Shown: piece after piece, positions 1 to 6,592 of the stretch
How positions within the stretch are numbered: the first letter of the stretch is position 1
Layout of the letters: each line of letters begins with the position of its first letter
From: Bdellovibrionales bacterium
GTDB lineage: Bacteria > Bdellovibrionota > Bdellovibrionia > Bdellovibrionales > UBA1609
Assembly (NCBI GenBank): GCA_027451425.1
Contig: DAIDJH010000007.1
Span: 1-16,199 of the forward strand
Direction of reading: 5' to 3'
DNA: 16,199 nucleotides
Notes under the pieces: model-generated
Databases searched by the model: none
What the model was told of the DNA's origin: nothing
What the model saw: the letters and a program-made list of their open reading frames with translations, nothing else
Position numbers and translations under genes: made by a program

Positions 1-135
1 GAGATCTTTGCGCGGTATGAGATGGAAGCGCGCGAAGCACAAGAGACCGTTCGTGGGGAGCCGGCCCCCGAGCCCTCTGATGTTTGGAAGCATGTCTACG
101 CCAACAATGAAAATGCCGATTGGAGAAAGTTTTAA
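1..135 (+). CDS. 3' end of 2-oxoacid dehydrogenase E1 component, alpha subunit (partial)
   Basis: Frame 1 is open from the window edge to a TAA at 133-135 and encodes 44 residues, ending in DVWKHVYANNENADWRKF. The charged linker rich in Glu, Ala and Pro followed by a D-x-[FW]-x-x-V-Y-A motif is how E1 alpha subunits of pyruvate and branched-chain 2-oxoacid dehydrogenases usually end. The next gene downstream is the matching E1 beta subunit, 16 bases away. E1 alpha and beta together bind thiamine diphosphate, decarboxylate a 2-oxoacid and pass the acyl group to the lipoyl domain of E2. The assignment rests mostly on the neighbour, because the thiamine diphosphate-binding part lies outside the window. 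Pyruvate or branched-chain specificity cannot be told. Confidence 0.6.
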   Translation, partial: EIFARYEMEAREAQETVRGEPAPEPSDVWKHVYANNENADWRKF

Positions 136-151
136 ATGAGTCGGGGATTTT

Positions 152-1234
152 ATGGCTAATATGGCGCAGGCCATTCGTATGGCTCTCCACATAGGCGAAA
201 CGCATCTTGGTGTTAAAGATATTTTCGGCGAAGATGTCGGTGCGCCGCTTGGCGGAGTTTTTACGGCCACGCAGGGTCTTAAAACCACATGGAACTCGCC
301 GCTTGATGAGCGCGGAATTATCGGTTGCGCGATTGGTATCGCAATGACGGGCGATCGTTGTGTCGCCGAAATACAGTTTTGCGATTATATTTTCAATACA
401 ATCGATTTGCTCAAAATTGCCGGCAACACGCACTGGGTGAGCCACGGCAACTACAATTTGCCGATGGTCGTGATGACTCCTTCGGGGGCTGGAATTCGCG
501 GGTCAATTTATCACTCCCATAGTTTCGATGCCTGGGCGTCGCGCCTTACGGGTTGGAAAATCGTCATGCCATCGACTCCAATCGATGCGTTTGGGCTCAT
601 GCTAGCGGCAATCGAAGACCCCAATCCGGTTTTGTTTTTAAAGCCGAAAGCATTATTGCGAGTGAAGGGCGATGAGCTTTTGCCCGGCGAACCGGCAGAT
701 GAGCGCGAACTCAAGGCGATGATCGATGCTCCCATCGGCGATCGTTCAAAATGGAAGCCGCGTTGGCCCAAACTTGACGAAAATTTTCGTGTGCCGATTG
801 GTAAGGCGAAGATCACTCGTTCGTTAAATCAGGCTTCTGGCGGCGCCAAGGTCATGGCGACTTTGGTGAGTTACGGGCGTACGGTTTTACTTTGTAATCG
901 CGCGGCGGATGAGCTACGTGGCGAAGGTGTTGACGTTGAGGTGATCGATTTGCGTTCGATTTATCCTTATGACTGGCAGGCGGTTCGTGAATCAGTGATG
1001 AAAACGGGTCGTGTGATGTTTGTGAACGAAGACACCGAGGTTACGAACTTTGGTGAGCATCTGGCGTATCGAGCCACTAATGAACTGTTTTACCATTTGG
1101 TCGCAAGGCCAAGGGTACTGGCCGGCCAAAACGTGCCGGGGATTGGGCTTCATCCCAATTACGAAGACAACTCCGTCCCGCAATTAAGCGACATTGTGCG
1201 CGAATTGCGCGAAATGTTGGCAGAAGTGCCGTGA
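152..1234 (+). CDS. 2-oxoacid dehydrogenase E1 component, beta subunit
   Basis: 360 residues, against about 325-340 for most E1 beta subunits. The N-terminal pyrimidine-binding half carries GEDVG, the SPLDERGIIG segment with the conserved thiamine-contacting Glu (about E53), EIQFCDYIF, and the YHSHSFDAW loop. The C-terminal transketolase-like half carries VIDLRSIYP and KTGRVMFVNED. With E1 alpha it decarboxylates a 2-oxoacid in the cytosol and acylates the lipoyl domain of E2. The ATG at 152 is preceded by a GGGG run at about the right distance; a second ATG at 161 is possible. Between LLRVKG (about residue 172) and PIGKAK (about 215) there are roughly 25-30 more residues than in the textbook family. 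It sits in an operon with E1 alpha upstream and cutA downstream, whose GTG start overlaps this stop. Substrate specificity is not visible. Confidence 0.9.
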   Translation: MANMAQAIRMALHIGETHLGVKDIFGEDVGAPLGGVFTATQGLKTTWNSPLDERGIIGCAIGIAMTGDRCVAEIQFCDYIFNTIDLLKIAGNTHWVSHGNYNLPMVVMTPSGAGIRGSIYHSHSFDAWASRLTGWKIVMPSTPIDAFGLMLAAIEDPNPVLFLKPKALLRVKGDELLPGEPADERELKAMIDAPIGDRSKWKPRWPKLDENFRVPIGKAKITRSLNQASGGAKVMATLVSYGRTVLLCNRAADELRGEGVDVEVIDLRSIYPYDWQAVRESVMKTGRVMFVNEDTEVTNFGEHLAYRATNELFYHLVARPRVLAGQNVPGIGLHPNYEDNSVPQLSDIVRELREMLAEVP

Positions 1235-1566
1235 GGGCACGGATTTGCTTCATCTATACAACCTGGCCAAATAGGCGCTCGGCACTTGCCGCCGCGAAGA
1301 AACTTCTCAGTGAGCGTCTAATCGCCTGCGCGAATGTTTTAGGAGAAACAACAAGCCTTTACAGATGGCGAGGCAAACTTGAGCAAAACAGTGAAGTCGT
1401 TATGATTTTGAAAACGCGCGATCGGTTTTTTGCGCAGGTTGAAAGGCGAGTTCAAATTATAAATCCATACGAAACCCCCTGTGTGGTGAAAATTGAAACG
1501 CCACGGGCAAATTCAGCCTTCGCTGACTGGATTGAGGCCGAAACAAATCCTGAATCTCGTCTATAA
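1231..1566 (+). CDS. cutA: CutA1 family divalent cation tolerance protein
   Basis: 111 residues, the usual length for CutA1. The family pattern runs through the whole chain: FIYTTWPN near the N terminus, LLSERLIACANV, SLYRWRGKLEQ, a VMILKTRD strand, INPYETPCVVKIE, and a C-terminal ADWIEAET. CutA1 is a small, very stable trimer with a ferredoxin-like fold. It has been linked to copper and other divalent-metal tolerance in Escherichia coli, but its exact role is unsettled. The start is a GTG whose last two bases lie in the TGA stop of the E1 beta gene (GTGA), so translation is probably coupled to that gene. The 3' end runs tail to tail into a tiny gene on the other strand. Confidence 0.93.
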   Translation: MRARICFIYTTWPNRRSALAAAKKLLSERLIACANVLGETTSLYRWRGKLEQNSEVVMILKTRDRFFAQVERRVQIINPYETPCVVKIETPRANSAFADWIEAETNPESRL

Positions 1567-1647
1567 ACTGTGCGCGATAAATTGCGCGGCAAAAACCATT
1601 ATTACGGTTAGAGCGAATAAAATTAAAAACACATGATGGGTTTTCAT
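1561..1647 (-). CDS. Tiny single-pass membrane protein, 28 residues (hypothetical)
   Basis: On the minus strand an ATG at 1645-1647 opens a 28-codon frame ending with TAG at 1561-1563. The peptide starts MKTHH and continues with about 20 hydrophobic residues (VFLILFALTVIMVFAAQF), ending IAHSL. This is one transmembrane helix with a short basic N terminus. A strong Shine-Dalgarno match, GGAGGTG (1658-1664), lies 10 bases before the ATG. The last codons overlap the end of cutA in the opposite sense. It lies head to head with pyrE across about 130 bases. A longer frame reaches back to 1743, but its extra N-terminal residues look untranslated because the ribosome site lies inside them. I do not recognise the protein; an RNA-only reading of the region is possible. 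Confidence 0.5.
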   Translation of the reverse strand: MKTHHVFLILFALTVIMVFAAQFIAHSL

Positions 1648-1778
1648 AAACAAATTGCACCTCCGCCCTCCCTTATGTTGTCCCCTAATTGAACATGTGA
1701 CCTGGGGCCAAAACTTCTCCAAAATGGCGACTCTCCCTCCCATTGTTAGACAGAGAGCATTTTTCGTGCCAATCTCAA

Positions 1779-2309
1779 ATGTCTATGACACGAAATGATT
1801 TGGCTGCGGCGATTTTTAAATGTGCGTATTTGCGGGGAGAATTCAAATTACGTTCTGGCCAGACCTCGAATGAATATTTCGATAAGTACCGGTTCGAATC
1901 TGACCCAGAGTTATTGCGAGAAATAGCACGAAAAATGACACCACTGGTGCCTGATCGCACCCAGGTGTTTGCGGGTCTTGAAATGGGGGGCATCCCAATC
2001 GCTACCGCGATAGCGATGGAGTCGGGCATTGATCTTTGTTTTGTGCGAAAAAAGGCCAAAGAGTACGGAACAATGAATCTCGCCGAGGGAGCCGACGTCG
2101 CCGGTAAGCGCGTTTGTGTGGTTGAAGATGTGGTCACCACTGGCGGGCAAATCATCGAGAGTGTCCGGGCGCTTCGAAAATTAGGAGCTGAAATTACCGA
2201 TGTCTTATGTGTCATTGACCGTGAACAGGGTGCGCATGACAAACTACAAGACGAAAAATTGTGGTTACATCCGCTATTTTTGATGTCAGAGCTCAAAGGC
2301 GCAATTTAG
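1779..2309 (+). CDS. pyrE: Orotate phosphoribosyltransferase
   Basis: 176 residues from the ATG at 1779. The enzyme joins orotate to phosphoribosyl pyrophosphate, giving orotidine monophosphate in de novo pyrimidine synthesis in the cytosol. Family marks are LRSGQTSNEYFDKYRF near the N terminus (residues 24-39), GLEMGGIPIA (66-75), the VRKKAKEYGT loop with the catalytic lysines (89-98), and the PRPP-binding signature VCVVEDVVTTGGQ (112-124). The frame is open upstream to a TTG at 1743, but nothing there looks like the family. The ATGs at 1779 and 1785 both fit, and no strong ribosome-binding site decides between them. A perfect-looking hairpin follows 6 bases after the stop. Confidence 0.93.
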   Translation: MSMTRNDLAAAIFKCAYLRGEFKLRSGQTSNEYFDKYRFESDPELLREIARKMTPLVPDRTQVFAGLEMGGIPIATAIAMESGIDLCFVRKKAKEYGTMNLAEGADVAGKRVCVVEDVVTTGGQIIESVRALRKLGAEITDVLCVIDREQGAHDKLQDEKLWLHPLFLMSELKGAI

Positions 2310-2315
2310 CACCAC

Positions 2316-2345
2316 GTGCGTGCGATCACGCGTGTTCGCATGCAC
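2316..2345. repeat. Inverted repeat / hairpin after pyrE
   Basis: GTGCGTGCGA (2316-2325) pairs with TCGCATGCAC (2336-2345). This gives a 10-base-pair stem with one G-T wobble and a 10-base loop, which itself holds the palindrome CACGCGTG. It begins 7 bases after the pyrE stop codon. There is no T-run right behind it, so it is not a classical intrinsic terminator. It may be a transcript-end-protecting stem, a weak terminator or a protein-binding site. The remainder of the gap to 2526 shows no convincing gene. Confidence 0.4.
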
Positions 2346-2526
2346 AAAGAATCCGTTGATATTTTATTCAGTGTCAAAACTTCGGGCGATCGCGTGTTTC
2401 AATTTGATACGCGCGCCTCATTTTAGATCGGTCAAGTCTAATCAATTGCGAGAAAAATTCGATTGCCCGGATGAGTCTTGGCAAAAGAGTTGCATCATAA
2501 TTTAAGTAACTCGTTTGGGGGTCGTG

Positions 2527-4323
2527 ATGAGACATAATTTAAAAAGGATGATCGTGGCGCTTGGGGCGTTGTCGATCCTTTTCGTGTTTAACAATTGCGG
2601 GCAGCTTAAATCCGTTGGCGGGAGCTCAGCGTCGGAGGCTTCGGTATCTCCGTCGCCGTTGCCGATATCTTCGCCATCCCCCGTGTCGTCGGCACCATCG
2701 CAATATAACGGTAGATCTTTTACCGGGTGGCCGCTTCAATTTATAGAGACCGATCTCACGACGGCATACCCCAACATTCAGTATTACAGCCGGTTTGCAG
2801 TTGTCGGCGGACTATACCCGTACACATTTCAGCTCTTACAAGCCCCGTCGGGGATGCAAATTCAAACGCGCACGGGCGAAATCAAATGGACACCGACACA
2901 AAATAACACTTCCGCTACGGTTGAAGTGCAAGTGACCGACAGCAGTGGTGAGACGCAGACCCACTCCTATTCGGTTCAGGTGACGACAAATAACTTTTAT
3001 TTTATCGACTCGGCAAGCGGAAATGACTCGAACGCGGGCACGCTCGCTCAGCCCTTTCAAACGCTGCTTGGCGTGCAGAGTAAAAAGTTGCCGATGACGG
3101 CGACACTGTACATTCGCGGTGGGACGAGCACGCCCGGCGAAAGCTATCCGTCGACGGGAATTCAAATGAGCGATATGCCAGGTATTTGGATGGCGTACCC
3201 GGGCGACACGATGCCAGTCCTTGATTGTCAGGGGCAGCGTTGGTGCATTGGGCTGAACGGCAATCTTCAACATCCCGCTTTATTTCAAGGTCTTGAAATC
3301 ACCAATTGCGCGTTTAAATATTTTTCTGTGAACGGTGATAAATCGCCCATTACTTGGCGTAACAATATTATGCACGACATACACGTCACAAGCTCGGGCG
3401 ACGGTTACGAAAATCCGGCCTTCATTTTTGCTTGGGATTACACCAGTGGCACAACGCCGATATATCAGAATTTGATACTGCAAAATAATGAATTCTATAA
3501 CCTCTACAATTATTTCAACACCACAACCAACAAATACGACATCCACATTTCACCCGCGACATTTTACGACGTGAGCCATTCACTCGAAGAAGACAATGTG
3601 ATCCACGATATCTATGCCGGCACTTGCATAGAAGACAAAGATGACGGCTGGTACAACACGTATCGCCACAATACTTGCTACAATGTCGACGGCAGCTCGG
3701 GAATTGGCCTCTACAGCCAATATTCTCAAGGGCAGATTGAGGTCGAAAATAATTTGTTAATTGGAAATTCAAAAGGCAGAAATCTAATCGATGTCGGGGG
3801 GCAACCGGGCTACATCAAGAACATTTACATTCACAACAACACACTCATTGACGGTCAAATTGGCTTTGGCGGTCCGATTTACAATCAGGGGCCAGGCACA
3901 TACGTCATTGCGCACAATATTTTTTATGATGATAGCGCGACGGCTCCGTTTCAATTTTATGGGTTAAACGGCTCTTACGATCCTTCGACGATTGGTAAAC
4001 AATCATGTGTGGGATCATTGTCGACGTGCCCGCTCATTACGGCCGCCCAAGCCTACGTTTCGGCCATTCTGACGGGTAATGAGGCGCAATTTAAAAACAA
4101 TTTATATTGGAGCCCGGATCCGGCTCAAAAAATGATAACATGGTCATGGCAACAATATGGTCTCGATCTGGCGGGCTGGCAAAGATTAAACTTCGATGCC
4201 ACGGGCAGCATTTTCTTTACGCAACAGCCAGCATTTTCAACCGACGGTACTTATTCGCTGGCGCCGAACGATCCCAATTACGGTACGTACGGCAAAGATT
4301 TCTCCGCCGGCACATGGCAGTAG
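2527..4323 (+). CDS. Surface lipoprotein with Ig-like domain and right-handed beta-helix
   Basis: 598 residues from the ATG at 2527, which follows a GGGGG run at 2517-2521. Residues 1-23 form a lipoprotein signal peptide (basic MRHNLKR, then a hydrophobic core) ending FNN before Cys24, the likely lipidated residue. A Ser/Pro linker follows (about 31-60). Next is a putative Ig-like domain of the He_PIG type (about 85-154; YPYTFQL, SGMQIQTRTGEIKWTP, VEVQVTDSSG). From FYFIDSASGNDSNAGT (about 156) onward it resembles the pectate-lyase-like right-handed beta-helix family, with Asn-rich rungs such as HNTCYNVDG and HNNTLIDG. Such proteins often bind or cleave polysaccharides, but I see no specific catalytic set, so enzymatic activity is only a guess. 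It lies alone between pyrE and a converging gene. Confidence 0.8.
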   Translation: MRHNLKRMIVALGALSILFVFNNCGQLKSVGGSSASEASVSPSPLPISSPSPVSSAPSQYNGRSFTGWPLQFIETDLTTAYPNIQYYSRFAVVGGLYPYTFQLLQAPSGMQIQTRTGEIKWTPTQNNTSATVEVQVTDSSGETQTHSYSVQVTTNNFYFIDSASGNDSNAGTLAQPFQTLLGVQSKKLPMTATLYIRGGTSTPGESYPSTGIQMSDMPGIWMAYPGDTMPVLDCQGQRWCIGLNGNLQHPALFQGLEITNCAFKYFSVNGDKSPITWRNNIMHDIHVTSSGDGYENPAFIFAWDYTSGTTPIYQNLILQNNEFYNLYNYFNTTTNKYDIHISPATFYDVSHSLEEDNVIHDIYAGTCIEDKDDGWYNTYRHNTCYNVDGSSGIGLYSQYSQGQIEVENNLLIGNSKGRNLIDVGGQPGYIKNIYIHNNTLIDGQIGFGGPIYNQGPGTYVIAHNIFYDDSATAPFQFYGLNGSYDPSTIGKQSCVGSLSTCPLITAAQAYVSAILTGNEAQFKNNLYWSPDPAQKMITWSWQQYGLDLAGWQRLNFDATGSIFFTQQPAFSTDGTYSLAPNDPNYGTYGKDFSAGTWQ

Positions 4324-4348
4324 TTTGACTCCCGGATAGAATCAGAGT

Positions 4349-5398
4349 TTAAACTTTTTTTATTGCGGCTTGTTTTTTCTGTCGCCATTGCTCAAGCGCG
4401 TATTGGCGCATGTCGGTGATGGAATCATACTCATCGACAATTTCAACCCCCAAAAGAGTTTCGATTGCGTCTTCAAGAGTCACAATGCCGGACATCGTGC
4501 CGTATTCGTTTACGACAAGAAATAAGTGCTCGCGTCGTTTGATAAATTCATCGAGCGCGGCACTAACGGTTGTGTCTTCTGAAATTGTATGTATCGAAGT
4601 CATGATATCTTTCAGGGGAGTATTGTCGCGGTCGTGGGCAACGGCCTCCATCAATTTATAGCGATGAAGAAGGCCTTTTACATTGTCGAGATCTTTGTCA
4701 AAAACAGGGATGCGTGAAAATCGAACGGGCTTGTACTTTGCCATGACCGCGCCGACCGTTTCATTCATGTCGAACGCGTTGACGACGGATCTCGGGGTCA
4801 TAATTTCCGACACTTTGATTTTGTTTAGCATCAAAAGGTTTTTGATGACCTTACTTTCTTTTTGATGAATGGAACCTTCATCGGCGCCGATTTCGGCTGT
4901 GGCGATCATTTCTTCGCGCGACGTGCTCCGCGCATTTTTGTTTTCTACCAGGCGATTCAATAGCCCGGTCAAATAAACGAATGGGATTGTCACAAAAATC
5001 ATGAACTGAATGACGTAGGCAAATGTGGGGGCGAGTTGTCTAGCGTAGTGTGCGCCCAGAGTTTTTGGCAATATTTCTGAGAAAACTAAAATAACAAACG
5101 TCAATATTGCAGATGCTAAACCAAGTCTTATATCGCCCCAAATGTGCACGACCTCGCGACCCACCATCATGGAGCCCGCCGTGTTTGCGATCGTATTCAA
5201 CGTTAAAATCGCGGCGATCGGGCGCTCGATATTTTCACGAAGCCGTTCAAGGAGCGCGCCGGTCCGTTTTCGCTTCTTCTCAATAAGAGAAATTGCGGCC
5301 GGAGAGATAGAAAGAATCGAGGCTTCGCTCAGTGAGCAAATAAATGATGTCGCTAATGTGGCGACGACGTACAAGAGCAACGCGAGATGGTCGTCCAT
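4349..5398 (-). CDS. CNNM (DUF21) transmembrane protein with CBS-domain pair, HlyC/CorC family
   Basis: 349 residues. The N-terminal half is a DUF21/CNNM membrane domain with about four hydrophobic segments (near residues 5-27, 58-80, 92-112 and 122-145). It has the family marks SLSEASILS, TLNTIANTAGSMMVG and FSEILPKTLG. The second half is a tandem CBS pair, which binds adenine nucleotides in this family (MTPRSVVNAF, RFSRIPVFDK, NEYGTMSGIVTLEDAIETLLG). Relatives are implicated in magnesium or cobalt export and homeostasis at the inner membrane. The short C-terminal CorC/HlyC transporter-associated domain found in many longer members is missing; the chain ends about 30 residues after the second CBS domain. 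It starts 12 bases after dcd on the same strand and is probably cotranscribed with it. No good terminator is seen between its stop and the converging lipoprotein gene. Confidence 0.9.
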   Translation of the reverse strand: MDDHLALLLYVVATLATSFICSLSEASILSISPAAISLIEKKRKRTGALLERLRENIERPIAAILTLNTIANTAGSMMVGREVVHIWGDIRLGLASAILTFVILVFSEILPKTLGAHYARQLAPTFAYVIQFMIFVTIPFVYLTGLLNRLVENKNARSTSREEMIATAEIGADEGSIHQKESKVIKNLLMLNKIKVSEIMTPRSVVNAFDMNETVGAVMAKYKPVRFSRIPVFDKDLDNVKGLLHRYKLMEAVAHDRDNTPLKDIMTSIHTISEDTTVSAALDEFIKRREHLFLVVNEYGTMSGIVTLEDAIETLLGVEIVDEYDSITDMRQYALEQWRQKKQAAIKKV

Positions 5399-5410
5399 GA
5401 AGCCAATATT

Positions 5411-5947
5411 CTAGCGGACTTCGGTGTCTTCGTAAACGCGGCTACCTGTTGCCTTGCGTTGGCCTTGATATTTACCCTTGTAGGGGTTTAAGGCGGCTTG
5501 ATCCATCTGACAAAAGACCAGTTGGCAGACGCGGCGACCCGCGCGCAGACGAATTGGCAATGAGTTAGCATTGTAAAGTTCGAGAGTGATTTGACCTTCA
5601 AATCCGGGGTCCACCCAGCCTGCATTTTGGATGAAAAGCCCAATGCGGCCAATCGAACTTCGCCCCTCAACAAAAGCTGTTAAGTTGTTTGGCAAGCGCA
5701 CGTACTCTTCAGTTGTCGCGAGAAGAAACGAATGCGGCGGGATAATGATCTCATCGCCCTCGTGCTCGCGATAGAGAATCTTCGATTCCATATCGATGAT
5801 GTGCATCTGCCGGTCTTCAACGATGAGAAAATGCCGGCCGAGGTGGCAGTCGATCGATGCCGGTTGTATGGAGTTGGTTCGCAGCGGTTCGACATGCAAC
5901 TCGCCTTTTTCAATCATTGCCGTGAGAGTTTTATCGGAGAGAATCAT
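5411..5947 (-). CDS. dcd: dCTP deaminase (possibly bifunctional dCTP deaminase/dUTPase)
   Basis: 178 residues, full length for the family. It deaminates dCTP to dUTP (or directly to dUMP in bifunctional members) for thymidylate synthesis in the cytosol. Visible marks are SIQPASIDCHLG (26-36), VEGRSSIGRIG (93-103, phosphate-binding Arg-Ser-Ser), QNAGWVDPGFEGQITLEL (107-124, with E123 as the likely catalytic Glu), and the C-terminal lid KYQGQRKATGSRVYED. The QNAGWVDPGF and KYQGQ pattern is closer to archaeal, mycobacterial and Bacillus-type enzymes, some of which are bifunctional, than to the E. coli enzyme. The ATG at 5945-5947 is preceded by AGGG. It is first in a probable operon with the CNNM/CBS gene, and divergent from the DUF4189 gene across 232 bases. 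Confidence 0.92.
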   Translation of the reverse strand: MILSDKTLTAMIEKGELHVEPLRTNSIQPASIDCHLGRHFLIVEDRQMHIIDMESKILYREHEGDEIIIPPHSFLLATTEEYVRLPNNLTAFVEGRSSIGRIGLFIQNAGWVDPGFEGQITLELYNANSLPIRLRAGRRVCQLVFCQMDQAALNPYKGKYQGQRKATGSRVYEDTEVR

Positions 5948-6102
5948 GTTTACCCTATATCAGGTTCATTTGGCGTTTGCACTGTCGTATCTAAGGTTGA
6001 ACAATTCAGGTGGCAGACCACAGCTAACAGTGAAGAACTGAAAGAGATGCGGTGCGTGAAGCGACAAAATAATTTCAAAGTCTCTGTGTCGATACAGTCG
6101 CG

Positions 6103-6130
6103 TTGACAATAAAACCGTCTCTCATATAGA
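6103..6130 (+). promoter_or_regulatory. Sigma70-type promoter for the DUF4189 gene
   Basis: TTGACA (6103-6108), a perfect -35 consensus, is followed after 16 bases by TATAGA (6125-6130), a four-of-six match to the -10 box. Predicted transcription starts near 6137, leaving a leader of about 43 bases before the ATG at 6180. The rest of the 5948-6179 gap shows no gene. I see no equally good promoter for dcd on the other strand. Confidence 0.6.
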
Positions 6131-6179
6131 TCGAACTTGTAGGCGCAATCGCGCGCCAACAACACAATAGGGGGAGCAG

Positions 6180-6509
6180 ATGAGGGGTATATTAGCAGCG
6201 GTATTGTTTTTGGCGTCGGCACCGGCATTCGCGGGTTGGGGTGCTATCGCCTGCAATCTCCAGGATGCGCAATGTCGCGCTTCGCAAGGTTATACGTTTT
6301 ACAGCGATGCTGTGAACAATGCCCTTGCCGCTTGCGGCCCGGGCTGTCAGCTTATGAATTGGGAAAATAACGAGTGCATTGCCGTTGCGATCGGCGGCGG
6401 TACCTTTGGCCGGGCGCAGGGCTTCTTTGATTCATATTCTGCCGACCAGGCAGCGCTCAACGCCTGTGGGAATCCGGAATGCGTTGTGATTCGCACCGCT
6501 TGTAACTAA
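6180..6509 (+). CDS. Small exported cysteine-rich DUF4189 protein
   Basis: 109 residues. A classical signal peptide (MRGILAAVLFLASAPAFA) ends in AFA, so cleavage before Gly19 is likely, giving a mature protein of about 91 residues starting GWGAIAC. The mature part has eight cysteines and two internal copies of an A-x(2)-AL-x-ACG-x(2)-C motif, as in DUF4189 domains (WGAIA..., then ...CIAVAIG...). An even cysteine count suggests four disulfides formed outside the cytoplasm. The function of the family is unknown. The start is supported by AGGGGGAG (6169-6176) just before the ATG. It has its own strong promoter and a strong terminator, so it is probably a single-gene transcript expressed at a good level. 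Confidence 0.85.
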   Translation: MRGILAAVLFLASAPAFAGWGAIACNLQDAQCRASQGYTFYSDAVNNALAACGPGCQLMNWENNECIAVAIGGGTFGRAQGFFDSYSADQAALNACGNPECVVIRTACN

Positions 6510-6542
6510 CAAATGTATTTTGATGAATCGAAAATTGATGTG

Positions 6543-6574
6543 TGGCGGGTTTTAAATTAACCCGCCATTTTTTT
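6543..6574 (+). terminator. Rho-independent terminator after the DUF4189 gene
   Basis: TGGCGGGTT (6543-6551) pairs perfectly with AACCCGCCA (6559-6567) around a 7-base loop. The stem is followed by seven T residues (6568-6574). It ends the plus-strand transcript 33 bases after the stop codon. The same stem could also help end the converging fusA transcript, but that side has no T-run directly after it. Confidence 0.92.
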
Positions 6575-6592
6575 GCGACTTCTACCGCAGTT

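Noticed and set aside
1885..1900. GGTTCGAATC, resembling a tRNA T-loop
   Set aside because: It lies inside pyrE (residues KYRFES), and no acceptor or anticodon stem can be built around it.
1775..2296. 173-codon minus-strand frame opposite pyrE
   Set aside because: Ser/Arg-rich, low-complexity translation typical of antisense to a conserved gene.
2320..2505. 61-codon frame between pyrE and the lipoprotein gene
   Set aside because: No ribosome site, no domain and a composition unlike a real small protein; the region more likely holds regulatory sequence.
2478..2506. TTGGCA-N17-TTTAAG as a promoter for the lipoprotein gene
   Set aside because: The -10 match is poor and the leader would be very short, so it was not listed as a feature.
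5732..6106. 124-codon plus-strand frame starting within dcd
   Set aside because: It is mostly antisense to dcd, continues into the promoter region of the DUF4189 gene and shows no coding features.
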